The position numbers and the translations under genes are program-made. Of a stretch of DNA of 42,398 nucleotides, positions 1-8,219 are shown piece after piece (position 1 is the stretch's first letter; every line of letters starts with the position of its first letter). A model generated the notes under the pieces. It worked only from the letters and a program-made list of their open reading frames with translations, did not search any database and was not told where the DNA came from. This DNA is from Andreprevotia chitinilytica DSM 18519 (GTDB taxonomy: Bacteria > Pseudomonadota > Gammaproteobacteria > Burkholderiales > Chitinibacteraceae), in assembly GCF_000711875.1 (NCBI RefSeq), contig NZ_JONM01000028.1, positions 1-42,398 of the forward strand, written 5' to 3'.

Positions 1-233
1 CAGGGATAGGCGTCATGCAGCGCCAACAGCAGGGCTTCCAGCGCGCTGCTGCTGCGTGCCGGAGAGTGCAGGGGTCGGCGGGAGCGATCCTGCAACCCGG
101 CGGCGCCGTGTTCAGCGAAGCGGGCCAGCCATTTGTAGCCGGTCTTGGGGCTGATGTTGAAGGCGTGGCACAGCGCACGGACATTGGCGCCAGGGGCTTG
201 GGCCAGCAAGACGAATTCGTGGCGTGAGGACAT
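1..233 (-). CDS. IS481-family transposase, N-terminal part only
   Basis: The minus-strand frame starts with ATG at 233 and reads MSSRHEFVLLAQAPGANVRA, followed by LCHAFNISPKTGYKWLARF, then a GAAGLQDRSRRP segment and LEALLLALHDAYP at the window edge. This is the helix-turn-helix DNA-binding region at the start of IS481/IS3-type integrase-like transposases; the NISPKTGYKWLARF stretch is the recognition-helix region. The DDE catalytic core would lie to the left of position 1 and cannot be seen, so it is unknown whether the element is intact. A plus-strand frame over the same bases is an antisense shadow. The family call is confident; the exact IS name is not. Confidence 0.8.
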   Translation of the reverse strand, partial: MSSRHEFVLLAQAPGANVRALCHAFNISPKTGYKWLARFAEHGAAGLQDRSRRPLHSPARSSSALEALLLALHDAYP

Positions 234-346
234 GGTGGAATACTCCTTCCAAGGCATCGCCTGCTCCTGTGAATGGTAAGGCGATGATCATAAAAGGTGT
301 TACCCATGTCTCCCGACAAGTGTTACCTATGTCTCCCGGCTGAACA
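1..346 (-). mobile_element. IS481-family insertion sequence, one end (cut by window edge)
   Basis: A transposase N-terminus reads leftwards off the window. To its right lies a non-coding end carrying two tandem copies of the motif GTGTTACCYATGTCTCCCG (297-315 and 320-338), which is typical of the terminal inverted repeats of this IS481 subgroup. Read inward from the right, the end would be TGTTCAGCCGGGAGACATAG, which puts the outer boundary near position 346. The boundary is inferred from the usual TG start of such termini. The other end and any target duplication lie outside the window. Confidence 0.75.
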
Positions 347-424
347 CTGCGCTCAACCCAACCTACAGATGCGGCCTACCCGGCCCGTTGGATGGCCGCC
401 GTTGCTCCGGCAGGGGTTCCGCGG

Positions 425-451
425 CCCCGGCCGGCAAGCCGTCCGGGCTAC
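425..451. repeat. REP-like palindromic repeat (family 1)
   Basis: This short GC-rich unit, CCCCGGCCGGCAAGCCGTCC plus GGGCTAC, recurs at 4731-4758 and 4806-4833 and at 29916-29942 and 29963-29989. Here it is a single copy between the IS end and the chitinase terminator. No gene is visible from 347 to 480. Confidence 0.7.
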
Positions 452-480
452 GGGGCGGCACATGCGACTGCGTGGCCCAT

Positions 481-511
481 AAAAAAACGGGCAAGCTTTT
501 CAGCTTGCCCG
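481..511 (-). terminator. Rho-independent terminator of the chitinase gene
   Basis: CGGGCAAGCT and AGCTTGCCCG (488-511) form a 10-bp stem with a 4-nt loop. On the minus strand the stem is followed by a run of seven T (481-487). It lies 60 bp beyond the chitinase stop codon. Confidence 0.85.
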
Positions 512-570
512 TCTCAATTCCGGCCGAAACCGGAGGGGTTACAACTTCAAATTTTTCGGTATGGCCTTGA

Positions 571-3396
571 TTACTTCAGACCCACCGGCAGATTCGGGTA
601 TTCCTGGCTGAGCGAGTACTTGCTCGTGCCAACCGTCAACACGTAGTTGGACGGACCGGAGATCGGCAGTTGGTAGTTCAGCGTGATGGCAACCGATGCG
701 CCCGGTGCCAGTGATTGCCAGGTCGGTACGGTGAACTGCGCATGGTTGAAGTCCGCCTTGAAGCCGCCGATGTTGTTCGGGCCGTTGTAACCAGCAGTCA
801 CCACCTTCAGGCCGTAGCCGGATTGGTCGCTCATGTTGGACGGGGCCGACACCGGGTAGTCGAACTCAACCAGCGAGCCGCCCGGGATGGTGGTGGCGGA
901 ATTGTTCGTCACCGTCAGGACCGGGTTGATCGGATAGTTGCTGTCGCCCATCTTCCAGCCACCCAGGGTGATGCTCACATTGGCGGTGGTCTGCGGCAAC
1001 GTGGTCTCGGCGCGCTTGTTGCCATACGGCGCAGCGGCTTTGAGCTTGTTGTACAGATCAGTCGTCAGCGTGGTGCCCATGAAGTACTCACCCTTGCCGC
1101 CGTTCTTGGTTGCATCCCAAGCGTAGTCGCCTGCCATTTCCCAGATCATCACGCCGCCGATACCGTTGTTCACGATGTAGTCGGCCTTGGCGTTGATGGA
1201 CTGTTCGGTTTCAACCGACAGGAAGACTTGCTTGGTGGCATTCCACAGCCACGGTGCGACCAGCGTTGCGCTGTAGTTCGGCGAGTACGTACCGGTGATG
1301 GTCTTGTCGGTCACCTTGTAGGCGTCCAGATAGTCCGGAACGATGCCGTTCTGCAGGTTCAGCGCGTGCCACAACGGGTTGCCGCCGCCAGGAACCGGTG
1401 CGCCGGTGCTGTCGAGGTCATACCAGATGTTGTCGATGCCGGTTGCGCCGGTGCCGCAGGTTGCGACGCCGTTGCAGGTCACGGTGGAGTTGGTCACGCC
1501 AGAGGTGCCCCACAGACCGTTGGTGCCGCCAGTCACGCCCTTCCAGCCGCGGGTGTAGTACGGCACGCCGATGTTGATCCGGCCGGCTTGCAGTGCACCG
1601 CGGTAGTAGTGGTAGGCCCAGTCAACGTTCAGGTAACCGATGTTCTGGAACTGGTAGGCGCTACCGGCCTTCAGTTCAGCATCGTTGCCGTCGTCATACA
1701 GCGCGGCGTTCGGACCAACGTACTGGTTCCAGCCACCGTGCAAGTCGTAGGACATCAAGCTGGCGTAATCCAGGTACTGGAGCGCCGACATGTTTTCTTC
1801 GCCACGCAGGATCCAGCCAGAAGCCGAGCCAGCGATGGTGAGCATGTAGTACTTGTTGTCTTGAACTGCAGCAGCATCCAGCTTCTGACGGATCGTCTTC
1901 AGCAGGAGGTTGTAGCTGGTCATCAGGCCCGACAGACGCGGTTGCGAGATGGTGAAGTCCAGCGGGTTGCCGGCCTTGCTGTTGGTGGTCGGGTGTTCGT
2001 AGTCGATATCCACGCCGTCGAAGAAGCTGTATTGACGCAGGAACGCCACGACAGAATCCGCGAAGGTGTTGATGCCGGCCGTGTTCGTCGAACCGTCCGC
2101 ATTGGTGGTCATGGTGTAGAAGCCAGTGCCGCCAGCCCAACCGCCGATCGACATCATCACCTTCACGCCCGGGTACTTCTTCTTGTACTGAGCGAGCAGG
2201 TTGAAGTGGCCGTTGTACGGCAGCGAGGTATCCATGGCCGCGCCCGCGATGGTCGGCCAGGTGAGGCCGGTATCCGGGTTGGTGGCGCCAGAGCCGATGC
2301 TGACCTTGTAGGTGTTTTGATCGACCGAGCCGAACGCGTAGTTCAAGTGGGTGATCTTATCCCACGGCAGGTTGTTCACCAGGTAAGCCGGGGAGCCATC
2401 CACGCCGGTACGCCAGCTGGCGAAGTAGCCGACGATACGACGGTTCAGGCCGTTGGCGAGGATTTCACGACCGTTGGTGTCATACACGCCGCAATACGGC
2501 ACGTTGGCGACGGAGGTGGTCAGGCCATCCGGCTGGCAAGCTGCGCCAGACGACGGTGTCGGTGTGGGGGTCGGCGTCGGGGTAGCCGGCGCTGGGGTCG
2601 GCGTGGCGGTAACAGGCACCGGTGTCGGTGTTGCTGTGACCGGAACTGGCGTCGGAGTCGGTGTGACGGGCTTCGGTGTCGGTGTTGCAGTGACCGGGAC
2701 CGGAGTCGGTGTCGGGGTAGCTGTAACCGGAACCGGCGTCGGAGTCGGCGTGGCCGGCTTCGGTGTCGGGGTAGCGGTTACCGGAACTGGGGTCGCAGTG
2801 ACCGGAACCGGGGTAGCAGTCGTGCCGCCGCAGGTGCCGAGCACAGTCCAGTCCTTGCCGGAACCGGACGGGCCGCTGTTGGTGGACGGGTTGGAGCTGG
2901 TCCACCAGTTGGCGACGTAGTTGACGCCGTTCAGGGTGACCTTGTCGCCTTGGTTGTAGTTAGCCTTGGTCGAATCCCAAGCGGCGTAACAGGTGCCGGA
3001 CGGGGTCGGGGTGGCGGTAACAGGAACCGGCGTCGGCGTTGCAGTGACCGGAACCGGCGTAGGAGTCGGTGTCGGAGTAGCCGGTTTCGGCGTCGGCGTT
3101 GCGGTGACAGGGACCGGCGTCGGTGTCGGTGTGGCGGTAACCGGAACCGGTGTTGGCGTCGGGGTGGCGCCACCAGCGCTCACACCCAGATCGGTCCACA
3201 GGCTGGTGTTGGTCGGGTTCCAGCCGGTGCTGGTGTAGTCGGTCTGATTGACCAGGGCTTTATAGTCGTGCCCTTGATAGGACACGATGGTGCCGGCGGT
3301 GTAATACACGTCGGGCGCCCATGCCGGATAAGCGGCAAAAGCATGGACGGCATACAGCGCAGCCGGAATCACCGCGAAGGCGAAACGATGCTTCAT
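571..3396 (-). CDS. Secreted modular GH18 chitinase
   Basis: An endochitinase-type enzyme of about 941 residues that hydrolyses beta-1,4-GlcNAc polymers outside the cell. The order of parts is: signal peptide (about 1-21, ending AVHAFA); a first CBM5/12 chitin-binding module (about 22-72, aromatic-rich, YPAWAPDVYYTAGTIVSYQG); a Thr-Pro linker built on TPVPVTATPTP (about 77-133); a second CBM5/12 (about 136-188, CYAAWDSTKANYNQGDKVTL); a longer Thr-Pro linker (about 193-283); the GH18 barrel from about 318, with substrate strand SIGGW and catalytic motif DGVDIDYE (catalytic Glu about 467); and a beta-rich C-terminal domain (about 800-941) of unknown role, perhaps another binding module. The frame opens one codon earlier with TTG, but ATG at 3396 is chosen because GGAGGAGA lies just upstream. 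It stands alone, with its own terminator. Confidence 0.95.
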   Translation of the reverse strand: MKHRFAFAVIPAALYAVHAFAAYPAWAPDVYYTAGTIVSYQGHDYKALVNQTDYTSTGWNPTNTSLWTDLGVSAGGATPTPTPVPVTATPTPTPVPVTATPTPKPATPTPTPTPVPVTATPTPVPVTATPTPSGTCYAAWDSTKANYNQGDKVTLNGVNYVANWWTSSNPSTNSGPSGSGKDWTVLGTCGGTTATPVPVTATPVPVTATPTPKPATPTPTPVPVTATPTPTPVPVTATPTPKPVTPTPTPVPVTATPTPVPVTATPTPAPATPTPTPTPTPSSGAACQPDGLTTSVANVPYCGVYDTNGREILANGLNRRIVGYFASWRTGVDGSPAYLVNNLPWDKITHLNYAFGSVDQNTYKVSIGSGATNPDTGLTWPTIAGAAMDTSLPYNGHFNLLAQYKKKYPGVKVMMSIGGWAGGTGFYTMTTNADGSTNTAGINTFADSVVAFLRQYSFFDGVDIDYEHPTTNSKAGNPLDFTISQPRLSGLMTSYNLLLKTIRQKLDAAAVQDNKYYMLTIAGSASGWILRGEENMSALQYLDYASLMSYDLHGGWNQYVGPNAALYDDGNDAELKAGSAYQFQNIGYLNVDWAYHYYRGALQAGRINIGVPYYTRGWKGVTGGTNGLWGTSGVTNSTVTCNGVATCGTGATGIDNIWYDLDSTGAPVPGGGNPLWHALNLQNGIVPDYLDAYKVTDKTITGTYSPNYSATLVAPWLWNATKQVFLSVETEQSINAKADYIVNNGIGGVMIWEMAGDYAWDATKNGGKGEYFMGTTLTTDLYNKLKAAAPYGNKRAETTLPQTTANVSITLGGWKMGDSNYPINPVLTVTNNSATTIPGGSLVEFDYPVSAPSNMSDQSGYGLKVVTAGYNGPNNIGGFKADFNHAQFTVPTWQSLAPGASVAITLNYQLPISGPSNYVLTVGTSKYSLSQEYPNLPVGLK

Positions 3397-3399
3397 CAA

Positions 3400-4064
3400 A
3401 AATCTCCTCCAACCTCGAGATTGGCATTATTTGTGCACCGAAAGTGGTCTGGTGCTGGTCACCGATTCGTTATTTCTGCGTAAGCATCGATAACTTCCAC
3501 GGCGCTCGATCCGGCCAAAATATTCACACTCCGGCCTTGGATGATTGATTAGCAAGCAGGCCACCCACCTTGTCAAGACACCCCGAGCCCCTGCCGCTGG
3601 ACTCCGTACCTTTGTCATCGGCGCTACATGATTTCGACTACATCAACATCAGCCAAATCACATATTGCATTGCAGCAAATATTTATCAACCCATTGATAT
3701 TCAATGTACTTTTTGCACAATATTTCACCTTGCAACACATCATTAGCCGGGTCTGATGTAAGTAGTTCAATGTAGTCCATGTAGTTTTTTCGTAAAAAAT
3801 TTTGTAGCTGGATGCACTTTTCCCGACAACCGGCCCGGTTTTCAAACCGAACGTGTTGTTTATTTCCTGAAAAATCTTTCCGTTTCATTACATTTTGCCG
3901 ACATAAATTTTGGCGAAATTTGGTGAATATTGCACCAATCGGGTGCGCCAGCGTGGGGCACATCCCGAATGCGCTGTCAGCATGTGGTCTTCTCAAATTC
4001 ACCGAGCAGCTGCCTTGAAGCCCGGTCCTGCATCTGTTAAAACCGCCTATCCAAGGAAAATGCC
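3400..4064. other. Long AT-rich intergenic region between chitinase and queD
   Basis: This 665-bp gap separates two divergent genes. From about 3620 to 3960 it is clearly richer in A and T than its surroundings, with runs such as TTTTTTCGTAAAAAATTTTG near 3784 and three ATGTAGT-like repeats at 3757-3786. A minus-strand open frame of 114 codons (3658-4002) crosses it but has no recognisable domain or convincing ribosome site, so it is not called. The gap must hold the promoters of both flanking genes; I could not pick convincing -35/-10 pairs. The chitinase ribosome site is at its left edge. Confidence 0.5.
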
Positions 4065-4661
4065 ATGTTGATTCGCAAGTTATTCAAGTTTGAAAGCGCC
4101 CATATCGTGCGCAACTGTTCCAGCGACCGCTGCCGGCGTTCGATTCACGGCCATAGCTATAAGGTGGAAGTGCTGCTGGAAGCCCACACGCTCGATCACG
4201 GGCAGATGGTTTATGACTTCGGCCTGATGAAGGGCACGATCAAGGACGTGATCGATGCCTTCGATCACACCATCTGTTATTGGGACAAGGACGATCCGGA
4301 GTACATCCGGCTCAGCCAGCAGTTCTCCGCCCGCTGGATCGCCCTGCCGGTATCACCCTCTGCCGAGCAATTCGCCCGCCTGTTCTTCGTGCTGATCGAC
4401 GCGATTCTCAAGCTCACGGTGATGAAGAACGGTGAAGGCGATGTCACCCTGCATTCGGTCATCGCCCACGAAACCGATACCGGCTACGCGCAAGCCTTCC
4501 GCGACGATGCCTATAACCCGCGCATGGGCGATATCCATCTGCAGGACATCGTGTTCTCGGAACAGGTCTGCGCCGAGTGGAGCGACCCGCAGCTGTATGA
4601 CAAGCTGCTGGCCGGCACGCCACTGGTGAACCCGGAAGTGGCGTTGCAGATCAAGGTTTAA
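4065..4661 (+). CDS. queD: 6-pyruvoyl-tetrahydropterin synthase / QueD family protein
   Basis: A 198-residue member of the PTPS/QueD family. QueD makes 6-carboxy-tetrahydropterin from dihydroneopterin triphosphate in the queuosine (7-deazaguanine) pathway. Zinc ligands are visible: a His in FESAH near the N-terminus and the pair in SIHGHSYKVEV. The catalytic Cys lies in SSDRCRRSIHGH, and a further conserved region reads FDHTICY. At 198 residues it is longer than the roughly 120-residue minimal QueD, with extra sequence in the middle and at the C-terminus. It could therefore be a PTPS paralogue of different specificity, and the symbol is tentative. ATG 4065 is preceded by AAGGAAAA. No other queuosine gene is adjacent. 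Confidence 0.82.
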   Translation: MLIRKLFKFESAHIVRNCSSDRCRRSIHGHSYKVEVLLEAHTLDHGQMVYDFGLMKGTIKDVIDAFDHTICYWDKDDPEYIRLSQQFSARWIALPVSPSAEQFARLFFVLIDAILKLTVMKNGEGDVTLHSVIAHETDTGYAQAFRDDAYNPRMGDIHLQDIVFSEQVCAEWSDPQLYDKLLAGTPLVNPEVALQIKV

Positions 4662-4688
4662 GTCCTGACCGTCAGCGCCACCCAAAGC

Positions 4689-4721
4689 AAATGGCCCTCA
4701 CAACGAGGGCCATTTGTTTTT
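4689..4721 (+). terminator. Rho-independent terminator after queD
   Basis: AAATGGCCCTC (4689-4699) pairs with GAGGGCCATTT (4705-4715) around a 5-nt loop, followed by GTTTTT. It lies 28 bp after the stop codon. Confidence 0.85.
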
Positions 4722-4730
4722 GTTAACACC

Positions 4731-4833
4731 GTAGCCCGGACGGCTTCGCCGGCCGGGGTTGCGCCATGCCAAGCATCCACCACGGCGAGTGTTGAGACGC
4801 AAGCTCCCCGGCCGGCGAAGCCGTCCGGGCTAC
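4731..4833. repeat. Inverted pair of REP-like repeats (family 1)
   Basis: GTAGCCCGGACGGCTTCGCC (4731-4750, continuing to 4758) and its reverse complement (4806-4833) flank about 47 bp. The whole can fold into a long hairpin. The right arm lies 3 bp from the stop codon of the VanZ-like gene and 70 bp beyond the queD stop, so it fills the gap between two convergent genes. Confidence 0.8.
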
Positions 4834-4836
4834 GGT

Positions 4837-5940
4837 TCACCAGCTCTCCCGCCCCCGCATCACCGCCATCCACAACAGAATCAGGATCGCGCCATACGGC
4901 CAGATATCGCCGATGGCGGCGGCCAGGCCCGAGAAGTGCATCAGGTGACCGTAATGCCAGCGGAACAGAGGCAAGGTGGCGGACAACTGCGGCGATAGCG
5001 GCCAGATCCAGCTCACCACCTGCGCCGCTGCCAGCGCCAACGCACCGACAAACGCACGCCAACGGCGCTGCAGCCGCCATAACAACCACAGCAGTAACAC
5101 ACCAGCCAACCCACCCAGGACGATGCTGCTATTCACCCAGACGAAGAACTGCACCGGCTTCAACAGCATGCCGGCAAAGGTCAGCTTGAGCACCAACGCC
5201 ACCAGCAAGGTAATGCGGATCGCGGTGGGAATCTCTCGCAGGTGGCGCATCAGGCCTGCCACGAACAAGGCCACGCCGATCATGTGCAGCATCATGCCGC
5301 CGCCTTCCAGCAGACGCAGGAACAAGGCGGCGTTTTCGATCGGCGAATCGAAGGGCTGCGGCAAACCGCGCGCCTCGACCACCACGCCAAGGAACGGCAC
5401 TGTCGGGTCGAACTGGGTCACGAACCACAGCCCCATCCAGACCATGCCGCATTCGATGATGCCGCCCTCGCGGAAATGGCTGTAGCGGAACACGTGCCAA
5501 CGCCGCTGCCAGCGCCGGCTGGCCAGGAATAGGGCGAACACGCCACCGATGAACGCCCCGAAGGTGTTGGACATGATGTCGAGATTGTCGGCGATCCGGC
5601 CGGGGATGAATTGCTGGACGAACTCGACCACGCACGACAACAGGAACCCGGCCAGCGTCCCGACCAGCCATGACCACGCCCGGCGGCGCACCATCAGGGC
5701 GACACTGGCGCCCAGCGGGATGTAGGCCAGCACGTTGATCAGGTTGTCGAAAAAGGTGAAGTAATACGGCAGCGGGTAGGTATAGAAGGCGAAGACCGGC
5801 TCGCCGGTGAAGCGCCAGCCGGAAAACGGATACCAGCTGACAATCAGGACCAGCAGCAGATAGCAGGCGAAGAAATAGCGCGAGACGCTAGACGGCGCGA
5901 TATTGCGGGCAAGGTAGGCAATTGGCGGGAAGGCGCGCAT
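4837..5940 (-). CDS. VanZ-family multi-pass membrane protein
   Basis: About 367 residues with many hydrophobic segments. The N-terminal half matches VanZ-like proteins: a first membrane span (FFACYLLLVLIVSWYPFSGW), FDNLINVLAYIPLG, and a span with CVVEFVQQFIPGRIADNLDI followed by SNTFGAFIGG, the conserved E-x-x-Q / R-x-x-D-x-x-D-x-x-x-N pattern. The C-terminal half adds several more spans with no family I recognise. Function is unknown; VanZ itself gives low-level teicoplanin resistance, but most homologues are uncharacterised. The frame can be opened upstream at a TTG (5994), but that would start inside the neighbour's terminator hairpin, so ATG 5940 is preferred. The ribosome site is weak. 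Confidence 0.8.
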   Translation of the reverse strand: MRAFPPIAYLARNIAPSSVSRYFFACYLLLVLIVSWYPFSGWRFTGEPVFAFYTYPLPYYFTFFDNLINVLAYIPLGASVALMVRRRAWSWLVGTLAGFLLSCVVEFVQQFIPGRIADNLDIMSNTFGAFIGGVFALFLASRRWQRRWHVFRYSHFREGGIIECGMVWMGLWFVTQFDPTVPFLGVVVEARGLPQPFDSPIENAALFLRLLEGGGMMLHMIGVALFVAGLMRHLREIPTAIRITLLVALVLKLTFAGMLLKPVQFFVWVNSSIVLGGLAGVLLLWLLWRLQRRWRAFVGALALAAAQVVSWIWPLSPQLSATLPLFRWHYGHLMHFSGLAAAIGDIWPYGAILILLWMAVMRGRESW

Positions 5941-5975
5941 CGTCTGGATTCGTTGTGAACTGCGGTCCGGTTTCA

Positions 5976-6003
5976 AATAGAAAGGGGCAGCCAAGGCTGC
6001 CCC
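5976..6003 (-). terminator. Terminator after potF
   Basis: The perfect palindrome GGGGCAGCCAAGGCTGCCCC (5984-6003) is followed on the minus strand by TTTCTATTTG. It lies 47 bp beyond the potF stop and separates it from the VanZ-like gene. The tail is not a pure T run. Confidence 0.65.
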
Positions 6004-6050
6004 GATTCTACCTGCATCGAACCAGCTGCATCGAGCTGGCGAGACTGCGA

Positions 6051-7109
6051 TTACTTAGCGGTCTTCACTTCCGTCCACAGCTTGCCCAGATCACGCAGAT
6101 CCTTGCCTTCCAGCGCGTTGAGCTGTTGCAGCTTCTTCATGGCCGTGGCATCCGGGAACACCGCGCTGATCTTCTGGATATCCGGCTGCACGAACTTGGC
6201 AGCGGCGGCGTTCGGGTTACCCGAGCCGATCATGTTGGTGAGTTCGGAAGAATTCTTGCCGTCGAGCATGAAGTTGATGAACTTGAGCGCCAGGTCAGGA
6301 CGCGGCGCGTTCTTCAGGATCATCATGTTGTCCACCGACAAGGTGTTGCCTTCCTTCTGCAGACCATAGGCAATGCCGAACGGGCGCTTGGCGGTCTTGG
6401 CATCGATATTGGCCTGGAAGAAGTCGCTGGAGTAACCGTGCACGACCCAGATGTTGCCCAGCGTCAGTTCCTTGATGTAGCTCTGGGTATTGAAGGCGGC
6501 CCAGTACGGCTTGGCCTTCTTGATCGTCTCGGCGGCTTTCTTCCACTCGTCGCGCTTGGTCGAATTGGCTTGGTAGCCGTTGTACATCAGCGCGGCGGCG
6601 AACAGCTCGCGGCTGTCGTCCAGCACCGTGATCTTGCCCTTGATCTTCTCTAGCACCTTCGGATCGAAAATCACCGACCAGTTGCTGGTATCGAGATTGA
6701 GTTCCTTGACCTTCTTGTCGTTGAAGCCGACCAGCGTGGTGGTGAAGGCGTACGGCACGGAGAACTTGTTGCCCGGGTCATACCAGCCGTTGGTGAACGA
6801 CGGATTGACGTTCTTGAAGTTCGGCAGCTTGGATTTGTCGAGCGGCTGCACCAGACCTTGCTTGATGAGCGGCGGAATCGCGAAACCGGTCGGCACCACC
6901 ACGTCGTAACCCTTGGCGCCGGCTTGCAGCTTGGCCAGCATTTCGTCCATGGCACCGTAGTAATCCTGAACGACCTTGCATTTACATTCGGTTTCAAAAC
7001 GCTTGACCGTTTCCGGGGCGATATAGTTATTCCAGTTGTAAATGTGCAACACGTCTTCGGCTTGCGCGAAGCCAGCAGTCAGACACAAGGCCAGCAGCAG
7101 TTTTTTCAT
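6051..7109 (-). CDS. potF: Polyamine ABC transporter, periplasmic substrate-binding protein
   Basis: A 352-residue extracytoplasmic binding protein of the PotD/PotF family that delivers spermidine or putrescine to the PotGHI importer. A cleavable signal peptide (MKKLLLALCLTAGFAQA) is followed by EDVLHIYNWNNYIAPETVKR, the hallmark start of mature PotF/PotD. VVPTGFAIPPLIKQGL and the Asn-Trp-Tyr-rich regions fit the family. ATG 7109 is chosen because the signal peptide begins there; an ATG 12 bp upstream is less well placed. It is the last gene of the minus-strand pot cluster, 327 bp downstream of potI with a repeat pair between, and may have its own promoter. Whether it prefers putrescine or spermidine cannot be read from sequence alone. 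Confidence 0.93.
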   Translation of the reverse strand: MKKLLLALCLTAGFAQAEDVLHIYNWNNYIAPETVKRFETECKCKVVQDYYGAMDEMLAKLQAGAKGYDVVVPTGFAIPPLIKQGLVQPLDKSKLPNFKNVNPSFTNGWYDPGNKFSVPYAFTTTLVGFNDKKVKELNLDTSNWSVIFDPKVLEKIKGKITVLDDSRELFAAALMYNGYQANSTKRDEWKKAAETIKKAKPYWAAFNTQSYIKELTLGNIWVVHGYSSDFFQANIDAKTAKRPFGIAYGLQKEGNTLSVDNMMILKNAPRPDLALKFINFMLDGKNSSELTNMIGSGNPNAAAAKFVQPDIQKISAVFPDATAMKKLQQLNALEGKDLRDLGKLWTEVKTAK

Positions 7110-7310
7110 CGCTCGATCCATCCTCACAAGTTGAACAAAAGCACCAAATAAACAGACGCGGGATCGTGGTCCCGCGCCCATGCAAACAATTCTAGGCGTT
7201 GGCGGCTATTTGCAAAATCGGCGGCTGGGCCGCGAATGCGTGCAGAAAGCGGTTTGAGGCTGGCCTCAAATCGGAAGTAAGCGCTGGATGAATGCCCCGA
7301 GGTGGTTTAC

Positions 7311-7406
7311 TTCCCCCTTTTTGAAGGGGGATCGAGGGGGATTTTGGCGTCGCTGCAAATTGGGATGCCGCAGAAATCCCCCCTAGCCCCCCTTCAAAAA
7401 GGGGGG
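7311..7406. repeat. Inverted pair of CCCCCTTTTTGAAGGGGG repeats
   Basis: Two inverted units (7311-7344 and 7375-7406) each contain a small hairpin of the form CCCCCTTTTTGAAGGGGG plus a GGGGGATTT tail. Together they form a larger cruciform-capable palindrome. It occupies the potI-potF gap (7110-7436), in which I see no gene. It may stabilise or end the upstream potGHI transcript. Confidence 0.8.
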
Positions 7407-7436
7407 TGTCACACCGGCGATTTTGAGAACAGCCTC

Positions 7437-8219
7437 TTAATCATTCGTCCGCAATGCCGACGGCGCCACCTTGCTCACGATCAGGATCAACGACAGCGTC
7501 AGCAGCATCAACAAGGTGGAGACCGCGTTGACCTCCGGGTTGAGCTTGATCGGCACCTTTACGCGCGAATAGATTTCCAGCGGCAAGGTATTGGAGCCAA
7601 CGCCGGCGGTGAAGAACGAGATCACGAAGTCATCGATCGACAGCGTGAACGCCATCAGCGCACCGGCAATGATGCCGGGCATGATCAGCGGCAGCGTGAT
7701 GCGGCGAAACGCCATCACCGGGCTCGCGCCCAGATCTCGCGCCGCTTCGACCAGCGTTTCATCCATGCCTTGCAGGCGTGAACGCACCACGATGGCGACA
7801 AAGCCGATGCAGAAGGCGATGTGCGACAGCGTGATCGACACCAGCCCCAAGGTCATATTGAGCATGACGAAGAAGATCAGCAGCGAGACGCCCATCAGGA
7901 TTTCGGGAATCGCAATCGGCGTGAGCACCAGCACCGGCAACAAACGCAGCCGGTACTTGTACATGGCGTAGCCGGCCAGCGTGCCGAGCACGGTCGAGAC
8001 CAGGCAAGTGATCGCGCCGATGGCCAGCGTGTGCGTGGCGGCTTCGATCATCACGTCGTCATGGAACAACAGTTTGTACCAGTCGAGCGTGAAGCCGACC
8101 CATTCGGCGTTGAGGTTGGAATCGTTGAACGAGAACGCCACCACGATGGCGAGCGGCAGGTAGAGGAACGCGTACACCAGCGTTGCCGCGCCCCAGATCC
8201 ATTTCGAGACTTTCTTCAT
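7437..8219 (-). CDS. potI: Polyamine ABC transporter permease
   Basis: A 260-residue inner-membrane permease of the PotC/PotI type, which forms the channel with PotH. About six membrane spans are visible, starting with YAFLYLPLAIVVAFSFNDS. The binding-protein-dependent transport motif, which docks onto the ATPase, reads EAARDLGASPVMAFRRITLP. ATG 8219 overlaps the potH stop by four bases (ATGA), so translation is probably coupled; an in-frame start 10 codons upstream would give a longer overlap and lacks a signal-anchor reason. The length is slightly below E. coli PotI (281). Part of potG-potH-potI. Confidence 0.93.
   Translation of the reverse strand: MKKVSKWIWGAATLVYAFLYLPLAIVVAFSFNDSNLNAEWVGFTLDWYKLLFHDDVMIEAATHTLAIGAITCLVSTVLGTLAGYAMYKYRLRLLPVLVLTPIAIPEILMGVSLLIFFVMLNMTLGLVSITLSHIAFCIGFVAIVVRSRLQGMDETLVEAARDLGASPVMAFRRITLPLIMPGIIAGALMAFTLSIDDFVISFFTAGVGSNTLPLEIYSRVKVPIKLNPEVNAVSTLLMLLTLSLILIVSKVAPSALRTND

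Noticed and set aside
2560-3170. Tandem repeats considered as a CRISPR array
   Set aside because: The units are short, contiguous and in frame, encoding Thr-Pro linkers. There are no unique spacers and no cas genes.
715-3483. Very long plus-strand open frame (922 codons) opposite the chitinase
   Set aside because: It is the antisense shadow of a GC-rich, Thr-Pro-repeat gene. The translation is Arg/Gly/Val-rich with no domain, and the minus strand encodes clear GH18 and CBM5/12 modules.
3658-4002. Minus-strand 114-codon frame in the AT-rich gap
   Set aside because: No recognisable family and no clear ribosome site. It could be a relic, but coding cannot be supported from sequence alone.
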